Below are positions 1 through 8,130 of a stretch of DNA of 38,716 nucleotides, piece after piece. The stretch is from contig JAEYOX010000045.1 in NCBI GenBank assembly GCA_023411265.1, positions 1 to 38,716 of the forward strand. Reading direction: 5' to 3'. The notes beneath the pieces are model-generated. The model was given only the letters and a program-made list of their open reading frames with translations, was not told where the DNA came from and did no database searches. Within the stretch, counting starts at the first letter, position 1. Every line of letters starts with the position of its first letter. The stretch is from Bacteroidota bacterium. Its GTDB lineage: Bacteria; Bacteroidota; Bacteroidia; Flavobacteriales; Weeksellaceae. The position numbers and the translations under genes were made by a program.

Positions 1-76
1 CTATAATTTTCTGAGTTTCAGCTTTTTCAGTCCCTAATTTACTTGAGATGGTATTTACCAATTCTGCCTTTGTCAT
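1..76 (-). CDS. HU-family DNA-binding protein (N-terminal part only)
   Basis: The gene is cut by the window edge. The visible 25 residues begin MTKAELVNTISSKLGTEKAE, which is the first helix region of HU/IHF proteins (small basic histone-like proteins that bend and compact DNA). The ATG is at 76-74. The gene is divergent from mutY, with overlapping promoters in the 47 bp between them. Family assignment is firm from the N-terminus. Whether it is HU or a longer variant cannot be seen. Confidence 0.85.
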   Translation of the reverse strand, partial: MTKAELVNTISSKLGTEKAETQKII

Positions 77-96
77 TTTCTGTTTTTCTTTTTAAT

Positions 97-126
97 TTTG
101 GTGTGCAAATATAAAACTTATTTTTG
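97..126 (+). promoter_or_regulatory. Promoter of mutY
   Basis: TTTG (97-100), 18 bases, then TATTTTTG (119-126), a full match to the Bacteroidota promoter pattern. The last three bases of the -7 box are the TTG at 124-126 that would be the longest mutY start, so either that start is not used from this promoter or transcription begins elsewhere. Confidence 0.55.
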
Positions 127-138
127 ATACCTAACAAA
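106..138 (-). promoter_or_regulatory. Promoter of the HU gene
   Basis: On the minus strand a TATATTTG box (113-106) matches the Bacteroidota -7 consensus TAnnTTTG. A TTTG (138-135) lies 21 bases upstream as the -33 element. The predicted leader before the HU ATG is about 25 nt. It overlaps the mutY promoter on the other strand. Confidence 0.6.
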
Positions 139-1161
139 CAAAACCCTGATTTTCTTTACATTGGTGTGAAACTTCTAAAATGGTTCGCAGCACATGGAAG
201 AGATCTTCCGTTCCGAAAGACACAGGATCCATACAAAATCTGGATCTGCGAAATTATTTTTCAGCAAACCAGAATTCAGCAGGGCCTCAGTCATTACAAT
301 CGTTTCATTGCACGTTTTCCGAATGTGCATGCGCTGGCAGAGGCTTCGTCAGATGAGGTTCTCCTTTATTGGAAGGGACTTGGCTATTATTCCCGTGCGC
401 TCAATATTCAGAAGGCTTCGCGGCAGATCATGGAAGAATTTGGTGGTGCTTTTCCGAAGGATTATGATGATATTCTGTCGCTGAAAGGAGTAGGCAAATA
501 CACTGCTGCTGCTGTTCACAGCATTTGTTTCGGAGGCCATCGTCCGGCGGTTGACGGGAATTTTTCTCGTGTATTGAGTCGCGTTTTTGCTGATGAGTAT
601 GATATTTCTTCAGCAAGAGCATTCTCACATTTCAGCAGTTTGGCTTTGGACATGATTCCGCCGGGAAAGGCAGGAGAATTTAATCAGGCCGTTATGGATT
701 TGGGTTCAGAGATTTGCCGTCCGAAAAAACCGCATTGTATAATGTGTCCTTTAAATACTGACTGTACTGCTTTTCAACTCGGTAAAGTACACGAATTTCC
801 TAAAAAACTCACGAAAATAAAAACTACCGCACTTGAGCTTCAATATACATTTACACAACACGGCGATCTGTTTCTGATCAAGCGTCGGAATGAAAGCGGT
901 ATATGGAAAAAACTATATGAATTTCCAACCAATATTGATGAAAAATACAAAATGTATGAACTGGATACTACTGAAATAAAACATAAACTGACACATAGAA
1001 ATCTCAACATTTCCATCCGTCATTTTATGATCAGGTCTCAAAAGGAATTTGAAATTTTCGCAGAAGATGGTGGCTTTCATATTGTAGATTATAAGCAATC
1101 TGCAATGAAATCATTTCCAAAACCACTGGAAAATTACCTGAAAACCCGTTTTGAAAAGTGA
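124..1161 (+). CDS. mutY: A/G-specific adenine glycosylase MutY
   Basis: Base-excision repair glycosylase that removes adenine mispaired with 8-oxoguanine. Visible: the catalytic Glu region WICEIIFQQTRI, the helix-hairpin-helix LKGVGKYTAAAV followed by the catalytic Asp in PAVDGNFSRV, and a [4Fe-4S] cysteine set C-x6-C-x2-C-x5-C (CRPKKPHCIMCPLNTDC). A C-terminal NUDIX-like domain with GIWKKLYEFP recognises 8-oxoG. No ATG exists near the start. The longest start is TTG 124, which gives about the usual N-terminus, but it sits inside a promoter -7 box; GTG 166 is the alternative and would trim the first 14 residues. It is followed after 48 bp by gldD, which has its own promoter. The function is certain, the start is not. 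Confidence 0.95.
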   Translation: MIPNKQNPDFLYIGVKLLKWFAAHGRDLPFRKTQDPYKIWICEIIFQQTRIQQGLSHYNRFIARFPNVHALAEASSDEVLLYWKGLGYYSRALNIQKASRQIMEEFGGAFPKDYDDILSLKGVGKYTAAAVHSICFGGHRPAVDGNFSRVLSRVFADEYDISSARAFSHFSSLALDMIPPGKAGEFNQAVMDLGSEICRPKKPHCIMCPLNTDCTAFQLGKVHEFPKKLTKIKTTALELQYTFTQHGDLFLIKRRNESGIWKKLYEFPTNIDEKYKMYELDTTEIKHKLTHRNLNISIRHFMIRSQKEFEIFAEDGGFHIVDYKQSAMKSFPKPLENYLKTRFEK

Positions 1162-1174
1162 TGGAATAACCATG

Positions 1175-1205
1175 TTGGTCTTCCGCAGAAAAAAAGGTAT
1201 TTTTG
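1175..1205 (+). promoter_or_regulatory. Promoter of gldD, possibly leaderless
   Basis: TTG (1175-1177), 20 bases, TATTTTTG (1198-1205). Only four bases (CAGA) separate the -7 box from the tandem ATGATG start, so transcription should begin at or next to the start codon. Confidence 0.6.
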
Positions 1206-1209
1206 CAGA

Positions 1210-1764
1210 ATGATGAAGAACTTTATAGGCATTTTGATCGCTGGTTTTTTAGTAAGTTGCGGTGCCGATCCTGTGCCAAAACCTTCAGGTGATTTGCGTT
1301 TGGAATATCCCGAACCAAAATACGCAAAATTTGAAAACGACTGTCGCTATACTTTTGAGTTTTCTGATTTTGCAGTCATCGAAGATGCGAAAAAACCCTG
1401 CTGGTTTTATCTGAATTATCCCAAAATGAAGGGGAAGGTGTTCATTACATATTTTCCCATCAAAGGTGATTTGCAAGCCCACATTAAAGAATCTGAAAGA
1501 ATGGTGTACGAACATACGGTAAAGGCCAGTTCCATCGACACCCAATCTTTTGAATATCCTGAAAAAAGAGTGTTCGGGAATTTTTATGAACTAAAAGGAC
1601 AGAGTGCTTCCAATCTGCAGTTTTATATTACAGACAGCACACGGCATTTCGTGACAGCTTATCTGTATTTCAATTCAAGGCCAAAACCGGATTCTCTGGG
1701 GCCGGCAGTGGAGTATGTAAAACGAGACTTGCAACACTTGATCGACACTTTTGAGTGGAAGTAA
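1210..1764 (+). CDS. gldD: Gliding motility / T9SS lipoprotein GldD
   Basis: 184-aa lipoprotein. It has a hydrophobic N-terminus and a lipobox ending LVSC at Cys17. The rest fits GldD: a KPSGDLRLEYPEPKY segment, paired cysteines (ENDCRYTF, KPCWFYLNYP), QFYITDS, LYFNSRPKPDS and a C-terminal TFEWK. In Flavobacterium johnsoniae GldD is needed for gliding and type IX secretion; the secreted protein at 14336 with a sorting tail shows a T9SS is expected here. In many flavobacteria ssb and gldE lie between mutY and gldD; both are absent here. Two start codons, ATG 1210 and ATG 1213, are equally plausible. Confidence 0.9.
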   Translation: MMKNFIGILIAGFLVSCGADPVPKPSGDLRLEYPEPKYAKFENDCRYTFEFSDFAVIEDAKKPCWFYLNYPKMKGKVFITYFPIKGDLQAHIKESERMVYEHTVKASSIDTQSFEYPEKRVFGNFYELKGQSASNLQFYITDSTRHFVTAYLYFNSRPKPDSLGPAVEYVKRDLQHLIDTFEWK

Positions 1765-1796
1765 AAAACAATATTATTTAACTGAAATATAAAAGA

Positions 1797-2717
1797 ATGA
1801 AATTACTAGTCGTAGGAAGCGTAGCATTTGATGCCATCGAAACTCCTTTCGGTAAAACGGATAAAATATTGGGCGGAGCTGCTACGTACATCGGGCTGGC
1901 TGCCTCTGTAATGAATGTGAAATCAGGAATTGTCTCCGTAGTAGGCGGCGATTTTCCGCAGGAGGATCTTGATCTTCTGAACAACCGTGGTGTGAATACC
2001 GAAGGAATTGAAATCATCAAAGAAGGAAAAACTTTTTTCTGGAGCGGCAGGTACCATAACGACCTCAATACACGCGATACGCTGGTTACGGAAGTGAATG
2101 TTCTGGAGCATTTCGATCCTAAAATCCCCGAATCAATGCAGGATTCGGAAGTTTTATTGCTTGGAAATCTTCATCCCGGAGTACAGCTTTCTGTTCTTGA
2201 AAAAATGAAACGCCGCCCAAAACTGGTAATTCTTGATACCATGAATTTCTGGATGGATACCGCTTGGAAAACACTTATGGAGATGGTGTCAAAGACTGAT
2301 GTCATTACCATAAATGATGAGGAAGCACGACAGCTTTCCGGAGAATATTCTTTGGTGAAAGCCGCCAAAAAAATCCATTCCATGGGACCGGAATTCGTCA
2401 TTATTAAAAAGGGAGAACACGGCGCCTTGCTGTTTCATGAAGGTAAAGTGTTTGCCATTCCTGCGCTTCCGCTGGAGGAAGTTTTCGATCCTACAGGAGC
2501 CGGAGATACTTTTGCCGGAGGCTTTGCTTCTTATCTGGTGAAAAAAGGAACTTTCGATTTTGAAACCATGAAGTCGGCCATTATTGTAGGTTCAGCCTTG
2601 GCATCTTTTACTGTTGAAAAATTTGGAACAGAAAAACTGAAAGAAATTACAACCGCAGAAATTACCGAAAGAATTACGCAGTTTAAGGATTTGACTACTT
2701 TTGAGGTAGAGGTATAA
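1797..2717 (+). CDS. PfkB-family carbohydrate kinase
   Basis: 306-aa cytosolic sugar or nucleoside kinase of the ribokinase/PfkB family. The N-terminal GGAATYIGLAAS glycine-rich substrate region and the C-terminal signature DPTGAGDTFAGGF (from residue 231) are present, with Asp237 as the expected catalytic base and GAGD as the anion hole. The substrate cannot be read from the sequence. It starts 32 bp after gldD with no promoter box between, so it probably shares the gldD transcript. An AT-only inverted repeat (2713-2721 / 2745-2753) follows but has no U-tract. Confidence 0.9.
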   Translation: MKLLVVGSVAFDAIETPFGKTDKILGGAATYIGLAASVMNVKSGIVSVVGGDFPQEDLDLLNNRGVNTEGIEIIKEGKTFFWSGRYHNDLNTRDTLVTEVNVLEHFDPKIPESMQDSEVLLLGNLHPGVQLSVLEKMKRRPKLVILDTMNFWMDTAWKTLMEMVSKTDVITINDEEARQLSGEYSLVKAAKKIHSMGPEFVIIKKGEHGALLFHEGKVFAIPALPLEEVFDPTGAGDTFAGGFASYLVKKGTFDFETMKSAIIVGSALASFTVEKFGTEKLKEITTAEITERITQFKDLTTFEVEV

Positions 2718-2785
2718 TAATATGAGGTTTTCAAAGTTTATGAAATTATTATAACAAAAAATGAAGCCCAATTGGTTTAGAATTA

Positions 2786-2793
2786 TAAATTTG
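2786..2793 (+). promoter_or_regulatory. -7 promoter box of the SurA-like gene
   Basis: TAAATTTG matches TAnnTTTG, 26 bp before the start codon. No TTG is found at the expected -33 distance, so this is a half-match only. Confidence 0.4.
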
Positions 2794-2819
2794 CAGATTG
2801 ATTTAAAAAATATAAATAG

Positions 2820-4181
2820 ATGAGTAGGATAAAATGCTCTTTGGTGCTGGGAGTTTTCTTTATTTTAATTTCAGTTCAGGTTTCTGCACAGTTGGAAAAA
2901 GGACAGCTGGTGGACGGTATCGCAGCGGTGATAGGAAATGAAATCGTGTTGGAATCGGATATTGACGAACAAATCAACTATGCCAAGCAACAAGGAAGCC
3001 AGATGCTGGACAAATGCAAGGTGATGGAAAGTATCTTGGTGAACAAAATTATTGTACACGAGGCCAAGAGAGATACACTTATAGAAAACCGTTCGGCTGC
3101 AATCAGGGAAAATGTGGAACTGAAATACAATCAGATTCTTTCCCAGTTTCCGGATGAAAGAACCATGCTTTCCGCATACAAATTCAGAACCGGTTTTGAA
3201 ATGAAAAATGCCATCGAAAAAATAGATACAGATCAGTATTACGGACAGGCAAAGTATCATAACATCACAATGAAAGCAGATGTAACGCCTAATGAAGTAA
3301 CCGATTTCTACAATACTTTCAAACTTCAGCTTCCCGAGGTAAAGGATGAAGTAACACTGGCTCAAATCAGCATGTATCCTAAGTTGACAGAAGCACACAA
3401 AGAGGAAATCATCAACAGGCTCAAAAAAATAAAGCAGGACATCCTGAACGGCGAATCTTTCGACAGCCAGGCACGCATTTATTCGGAAGATCCCGGCTCT
3501 GCGGCCAACGGCGGTTTAATGAAAAATATTTCGCGCGGCCAGATGGTGAAACCTTTTGAAGCAGCAGCACTGAATCTTCAGGAAGGGGAAATTTCCGATC
3601 CTGTAGAATCGGAGTTCGGATTCCACATTATTCAGTTGGAAAGAAAGGCAGGTAAAATTTATGATGCCCGCCATATTCTCATAGCGACCACACCGAATAA
3701 TGATGAAATTGCTGCAGCCAAAAAAGAATTGGACAGCATCAGAACCTTGATTATGGATGGAAAGATGACCTTCAAAGAAGCGGCTTACAAATTTTCTGAC
3801 GATAAAAGAACGAAATTTAATGCTGGAATCCTGACCAATAACGACGGCTCCGATAAACTGGAAAGAATTTCTCTTCCACCAACCCTGGGTTACCAAATTG
3901 CAGGATACAATAAAGGCGACATTACAGAAGTATACGAAGATGAAATGAACCGCAGAAAAGTGGTAACCATGGTGAAAATTGAAGATGCAATTCCGGCGCA
4001 TCAGTTGTCTATAGAGACTGATTATGACCGCATCAAGCAGATGGCACTCAACAAAAAGAAAAGCGAAATGATCGACAAATGGGTGAAGGAAAGAATTCCG
4101 CACGTATTTATCAGTATCGACAACCGCTATTCCAACTGTACTTTCGAAGGGGATCTACAGAAAGCCATTCTGACAAAATAA
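2820..4181 (+). CDS. SurA-like periplasmic peptidyl-prolyl isomerase
   Basis: 453 aa with a signal peptide (cleavage expected after VSA, before QLEKG). A SurA N-terminal region (DGIAAVIGNEIVLESDID) is followed by two parvulin domains: residues about 174-275 (ending FGFHIIQLERKAG) and about 278-390 (starting YDARHILIA). This is the layout of SurA, a periplasmic chaperone and prolyl isomerase that escorts outer-membrane proteins. The second parvulin domain looks more diverged. It has its own -7 box and a strong terminator after it, so it is likely monocistronic. Confidence 0.92.
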   Translation: MSRIKCSLVLGVFFILISVQVSAQLEKGQLVDGIAAVIGNEIVLESDIDEQINYAKQQGSQMLDKCKVMESILVNKIIVHEAKRDTLIENRSAAIRENVELKYNQILSQFPDERTMLSAYKFRTGFEMKNAIEKIDTDQYYGQAKYHNITMKADVTPNEVTDFYNTFKLQLPEVKDEVTLAQISMYPKLTEAHKEEIINRLKKIKQDILNGESFDSQARIYSEDPGSAANGGLMKNISRGQMVKPFEAAALNLQEGEISDPVESEFGFHIIQLERKAGKIYDARHILIATTPNNDEIAAAKKELDSIRTLIMDGKMTFKEAAYKFSDDKRTKFNAGILTNNDGSDKLERISLPPTLGYQIAGYNKGDITEVYEDEMNRRKVVTMVKIEDAIPAHQLSIETDYDRIKQMALNKKKSEMIDKWVKERIPHVFISIDNRYSNCTFEGDLQKAILTK

Positions 4182-4188
4182 AAAACTC

Positions 4189-4218
4189 ATCCTCCGTTCA
4201 AAACGGGGGATTTTTTTT
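4189..4218 (+). terminator. Rho-independent terminator after the SurA-like gene
   Basis: Stem ATCCTCCGTT (4189-4198) pairs with AACGGGGGAT (4202-4211) with one G-U pair and a 3-nt loop. It is followed by a run of eight T. Confidence 0.85.
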
Positions 4219-4235
4219 GTTTGAAAGGGTAGATT

Positions 4236-4267
4236 TTTGCGAAATAAATTCCTTTTCAATACATTTG
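4236..4267 (+). promoter_or_regulatory. Promoter of the 67-aa membrane protein operon
   Basis: TTTG (4236-4239), 20 bases, TACATTTG (4260-4267): a full match to the Bacteroidota consensus, about 25 bp before the ATG. It probably also drives the flavoprotein gene that follows. Confidence 0.65.
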
Positions 4268-4292
4268 ATCAATTAATTATTTAAATTGAAAA

Positions 4293-4496
4293 ATGATATT
4301 ATCACCCTTTCCCATGTTGTTCGGAACGATTATTTACTTCTTGTTAATGATTCCCGCTTTTTTTCAGATGATGAAGACAGAAACGGGTGTGAACTTGATA
4401 ATATGGCCGATAGTACTCATTTTTCTGCCATTTGCAGGGGCTGTTTTATATTGGGGTTTTAACCAATGGAATAAAAAAAACAGTCAGCTGAAATAG
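4293..4496 (+). CDS. Small two-helix membrane protein (PLDc_N-like)
   Basis: 67 aa: a first hydrophobic helix about residues 7-26, a short polar turn (KTETG), and a second helix about 33-55 that ends LYWGFNQWNKK. The second half (NLIIWPIVLIFLPFAGAVLY) resembles the short PLDc_N membrane module found at the N-terminus of cardiolipin synthases and in free-standing small proteins. No catalytic residues, so a membrane or regulatory role is inferred only. It has its own promoter and lies 31 bp before the flavoprotein gene. Confidence 0.75.
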   Translation: MILSPFPMLFGTIIYFLLMIPAFFQMMKTETGVNLIIWPIVLIFLPFAGAVLYWGFNQWNKKNSQLK

Positions 4497-4527
4497 GCAA
4501 ATATTAATATTTTTTGAAGGTAACACC

Positions 4528-5511
4528 ATGTCAAATTTTATACATTTTGGAATTGCGGAAAAAATGTACAGCGAACCGCAGAATAAAATCACCAGTCTTT
4601 TTAATATTCAATATCCCATTATTCAGGGCGGTATGATCTGGCATTCCGGCTGGCGTCTCGCTTCCGCTGTTTCCAATTGCGGTGGTCTTGGGCTCATCGG
4701 TGCGGGAAGTATGTATCCCGATATTCTTAGAGAAAATATTCGTAAATGCAAAGAAGCTGCCAGTAAACCTTTCGGCGTGAATGTCCCGATGCTCTACCCC
4801 GATCTGGAAGAAATTATTAACATTATTCTGCAGGAAGGTGTTCAGATTGTTTTTACTTCGGCCGGAAATCCGAAAACCTATACGGAAACGCTTAAAAAAG
4901 AAGGATTGAAAGTTGCACATGTGGTTTCTTCCGCAAAATTTGCTTTAAAATGTGAGGAAGCAGGTGTGGATGCCATCGTTGCTGAAGGTTTTGAAGCGGG
5001 TGGACATAACGGTCGGGAAGAAACCACAACATTCTGTCTTATTCCTAATGTTAAAAAATACATTTCCAAACCGTTGATTGCTGCCGGAGGAATTGCTTTG
5101 GGGTCTCAAATGAAAGCCGCAATGATTCTGGGTGCAGACGGTGTTCAGATTGGTTCCCGCTTTGCAGCCACCGAAGAAGCGAGTGCTCACCACATTTGGA
5201 AACAAAGAATAACAGAGCTGAAAGAAGGAGATACGCAACTCACATTAAAAGAACTTGCTCCAGTGCGGATGGTGAAGAATAAATTTTTTCAGGACATAGA
5301 TCAACTATACGACAACGGAAGAAATATTGATGAACTGAAGGCTGCTTTAGGCCGTGCGCGTGCAAAACGGGGAATGTTTGAAGGCGATCTGGAAGAAGGC
5401 GAACTGGAAATAGGACAAGTGTCTTCTCTTATTGATGAAGTTTTGCCGGTTCAAACAGTATTTGAAAATCTGCTGAAAGAATTTCGGACAGCAGAATGCC
5501 CGGATTTTTAG
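4528..5511 (+). CDS. Nitronate monooxygenase-family flavoprotein
   Basis: 327-aa TIM-barrel FMN enzyme of the nitronate monooxygenase / FabK / 2-nitropropane dioxygenase family. Visible: YPIIQGGMIWHSG near the N-terminus (FMN binding), GGLGLIGAGS, EGFEAGGHNG with the conserved His, IAAGGIALGSQ and GADGVQIGSRF (phosphate binding). The family oxidises nitronates or, as FabK, reduces enoyl-ACP; I cannot decide which from sequence. The first ATG (4528) is preceded by AAGG; ATG 4564 (MYSEPQNK) is an alternative start. It converges on the E1 gene with a shared terminator. Confidence 0.88.
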   Translation: MSNFIHFGIAEKMYSEPQNKITSLFNIQYPIIQGGMIWHSGWRLASAVSNCGGLGLIGAGSMYPDILRENIRKCKEAASKPFGVNVPMLYPDLEEIINIILQEGVQIVFTSAGNPKTYTETLKKEGLKVAHVVSSAKFALKCEEAGVDAIVAEGFEAGGHNGREETTTFCLIPNVKKYISKPLIAAGGIALGSQMKAAMILGADGVQIGSRFAATEEASAHHIWKQRITELKEGDTQLTLKELAPVRMVKNKFFQDIDQLYDNGRNIDELKAALGRARAKRGMFEGDLEEGELEIGQVSSLIDEVLPVQTVFENLLKEFRTAECPDF

Positions 5512-5528
5512 ATCCTGAAAAATTATTG

Positions 5529-5558
5529 AAAAAGACCTCGTTGCCAAGGTCTTTTTTT
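5529..5558. terminator. Bidirectional terminator between convergent genes
   Basis: Perfect stem AAAAAGACCT / AGGTCTTTTT (core 5531-5538 with 5547-5554) with an 8-nt loop, T-rich on both strands. It serves the flavoprotein gene on the plus strand and overlaps the stop codon of the E1 gene on the minus strand. Confidence 0.8.
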
Positions 5559-7626
5559 ATGCTTTTAACAGAGCATCTATCGCCGTAGCCAGTTTGTCTG
5601 CGTTGGGCAACATTTCTTTTTCCAGAATTAAATTTATCGGAACAGCAGGAAGATTCATGGATCCTATTGCTTCTACGGGAGCGTCCAGATGTTGAAAACA
5701 GTTTTTTGAAATTCTGTGTGCCAATGCTTCTGCAAACGAATTCTGAATTTGTTCTTCCGTTAGTACGATACACTTTCCGTGAAGTTTTACTCTTTCAAAA
5801 ATAAGAACTTCATCCAAAGGAATCAACGTTCGTAGATCAATAATTTCTATTCTACCGGTGAATTTCTTTGCGGCTTCTTTCGCCCAGAAAACGCCCATTC
5901 CGTAAGTCACCACTACCATTGTTCTCCCTTTCTTCATTTCAGTTTCATCGGCTTCCAATATAAGATTGGCTTTGCCGAAAGGAAGAATATAATCTTCGGC
6001 AGGTTCTATGGTTTTGGCGTCTTCAGTACCGGGAACTTTACTCCAGTACAGGCCTTTATGTTCCAGCATTACCACTGGATTGGGATCGTAATATGCAGCT
6101 TTCAACAAGCCTTTGAAATCGGCAGCATTGCTGGGATAGGCTATTTTTATTCCTTTAATATTGGCCAGAATACTTTCGACACTTCCGCTGTGATATGGTC
6201 CGCCACCGCCATATGCACCGATGGGAACTCGGATCATATTGCTGACAGGGAATTTACCGCAGGAAAGGTACGAGGATTTGGATATTTCTGTGATGAGTTG
6301 ATTAATTCCCGGATAAATGTAATCCGCGAACTGAACTTCTACAATAGGTTTTAAGCCTACGGCACTCATGCCGACTGTAGAGCCAATAATATAAGCTTCC
6401 TGGATCGCTGTGTTAAATACTCTTTTTGTGCCAAATTTGGCTCCCAAAGTTACTGTTTCCCGGAAAACACCTCCTATTCTTTCGCCTACATCTTGCCCGT
6501 ACAACAAGGCTTCGGGATGTTTCCACATCAGTTCTTGTATTGCGTGAATAGCGGCATCCACCATCACAATTTTTTCCTGACCCTGTGGAGCTCGGGTTCC
6601 GGTTTCTTCGGTAATTGGTGTTGGTGCGAAAACATGCTCAGCCACGCTTTCGGCTTTAGGGTCTTCTGCTCTAATGGCTTTTTCAAAAGCTTCTTCTATT
6701 TCTTTCCGACACTGAAGTTCTATTTCATCAAGGTTTTTTTCATCAAAGCCTTCGTTAATCAGGTGGTTTTTCAGAAGTATTCCCGGGTCTTTCGCGCGGT
6801 GTTTTTCAAGATCGGCTTCATCCCTATAAAATTCTCTTCTCACACCGGAAGTGTGGTGGCCAATCAGCACGGTGGTAGCACATACGAGCATTGGTTTACG
6901 TTCGTTTCTTACGAAGTCGACGGCTTTTTTCATGCCTGAATAACTTTCTACGAAATCAGTTCCATTGATTCGCATTCTGTTTAGTCCGACAAAACCTGCT
7001 GCATAATCGTAGGCATCGGAGGTTCTTGCTTCTTCTTTGGTTACGGAAATTCCCCATTCATTGTCCTGAACCAGAAAAATAATGGGAAGTTGATGAAGTG
7101 TCGCAAACTGAAATGCTTCTGAGACTTCGCCCTCAGTGACTGAATTGTCGCCCAAGCTGCAAATTACCACCGGATTATGGTCAAATTGCTGAAGATTAAA
7201 TTCTTCGATATACTGTATTCCTTGGGCAACCCCGGTAGTAGGAATCGCCTGCATCCCTGTCGCAGAGCTTTGATGAATGATTTTGGGTTTATCTTCTTCT
7301 CTGCTGGAAGGATGGGAGTAATAGGAACGGCCTCCGGAAAAAGGATCATCTGCTTTCGCCAGTAACTGGAGCATCAGTCGGTAAGGCTCAAAACCGATTC
7401 CCATCAACAGACTTTCATCGCGGTAATACGGGGAAACCCAATCGTCTTTTGTGAGGTGATAAGCCGTTGCCAACTGAATGGCTTCATGGCCGCGGGAAGT
7501 GGAATGAACATACTTGGTAACAGACCTGTTTTCTTCGTAAACATCGGCCATAGCACGGGCCAGCATCATGTGGCGGTAGGCTTTCAACAGAATATCGTGA
7601 GCTACTTTTTCTTTAATGATTTCCAT
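5557..7626 (-). CDS. Fused 2-oxo acid dehydrogenase E1 alpha/beta subunit
   Basis: 689-aa thiamine diphosphate enzyme in which the E1 alpha half (about residues 1-330) and the E1 beta half (from about 350, KIVMVDAAIHAIQELM) are one chain. The ThDP/Mg motif starts with GDNSVTEGEV (about 159) and ends VQDN (about 189). The beta half shows YGQDVGERIGGVF and GAYGGGGPYHSGS. It is most like branched-chain 2-oxoacid (2-oxoisovalerate) E1, which passes acyl groups to a lipoyl E2; pyruvate as substrate is not excluded. I placed the start at ATG 7626. An upstream in-frame TTG (7635) lies within the -7 promoter box and is unlikely. No E2 or E3 gene is adjacent. Confidence 0.9.
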   Translation of the reverse strand: MEIIKEKVAHDILLKAYRHMMLARAMADVYEENRSVTKYVHSTSRGHEAIQLATAYHLTKDDWVSPYYRDESLLMGIGFEPYRLMLQLLAKADDPFSGGRSYYSHPSSREEDKPKIIHQSSATGMQAIPTTGVAQGIQYIEEFNLQQFDHNPVVICSLGDNSVTEGEVSEAFQFATLHQLPIIFLVQDNEWGISVTKEEARTSDAYDYAAGFVGLNRMRINGTDFVESYSGMKKAVDFVRNERKPMLVCATTVLIGHHTSGVRREFYRDEADLEKHRAKDPGILLKNHLINEGFDEKNLDEIELQCRKEIEEAFEKAIRAEDPKAESVAEHVFAPTPITEETGTRAPQGQEKIVMVDAAIHAIQELMWKHPEALLYGQDVGERIGGVFRETVTLGAKFGTKRVFNTAIQEAYIIGSTVGMSAVGLKPIVEVQFADYIYPGINQLITEISKSSYLSCGKFPVSNMIRVPIGAYGGGGPYHSGSVESILANIKGIKIAYPSNAADFKGLLKAAYYDPNPVVMLEHKGLYWSKVPGTEDAKTIEPAEDYILPFGKANLILEADETEMKKGRTMVVVTYGMGVFWAKEAAKKFTGRIEIIDLRTLIPLDEVLIFERVKLHGKCIVLTEEQIQNSFAEALAHRISKNCFQHLDAPVEAIGSMNLPAVPINLILEKEMLPNADKLATAIDALLKA

Positions 7627-7632
7627 AGAAAA

Positions 7633-7640
7633 CAAAGATA
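7633..7640 (-). promoter_or_regulatory. -7 box of the E1 gene, possibly leaderless
   Basis: Minus strand TATCTTTG (7640-7633), 6 nt before the ATG at 7626. No clear -33 TTG at the usual distance. The box includes a TTG in frame with the gene. Confidence 0.5.
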
Positions 7641-7782
7641 GTATTTTTAGACAAGAAACCTTCTAGGCGAAAATCAAATAAAAGAAGGAAACAGAAATAA
7701 GATGGTACTATTTTGCATTAATTCTATTTGTTATTACATGATCTTCATTTGGGTAGCTGGTATAAAATGAAATGGTAATAAT

Positions 7783-7816
7783 TTTGATAAGATCATCACA
7801 AATTCACTTAATTTTG
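7783..7816 (+). promoter_or_regulatory. Promoter of the 96-aa lipoprotein gene
   Basis: TTTG (7783-7786), 22 bases, TAATTTTG (7809-7816), with only 6 nt to the ATG at 7823. Confidence 0.55.
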
Positions 7817-7822
7817 ACAATC

Positions 7823-8113
7823 ATGAAATATCTTCTCATTTTTTCCGCCATGCTTTTGATGTCGTGTAACAACTCCAACAGCGATTGCGACTGCACCCAA
7901 CAAAGATGGCAGCGAACAGCCGATTATCAGGGAACTTCAGATAATCTTGTAGCTTCTACCGATTGGAATGCGCAGGGAGCCGAAGAGCCAATTAACACTA
8001 CAGATTGCACCGCAGACGGAACTATAACTGATTCAGGAGTGGTAAGCACTGAGGTTTTGACCAACGGCAATATCCGTAAAACGGAGTATGAGTATCGGGT
8101 TACCTGTTATTAA
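7823..8113 (+). CDS. Small Cys-rich lipoprotein, unknown function
   Basis: 96 aa. MKYLLIFSAMLLMSC is a signal peptide with a lipobox (LMSC, Cys15) followed by NNSNSDCDCTQQRW. Three further cysteines include one next to the C-terminal Tyr. I do not recognise a domain. The reading frame is open further upstream to 7772, but a promoter -7 box ends at 7816, so ATG 7823 is the start. It converges on the unknown 252-aa gene with 17 bp between stop codons and no obvious terminator. Confidence 0.75.
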   Translation: MKYLLIFSAMLLMSCNNSNSDCDCTQQRWQRTADYQGTSDNLVASTDWNAQGAEEPINTTDCTADGTITDSGVVSTEVLTNGNIRKTEYEYRVTCY

Positions 8114-8130
8114 TAAACCAACTTAGGGCT

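Noticed and set aside
2713..2753. AT-only inverted repeat after the PfkB kinase gene
   Set aside because: Stem of A/T pairs only, with a 23-nt loop and no T tract; such repeats are expected by chance in AT-rich spacer DNA.
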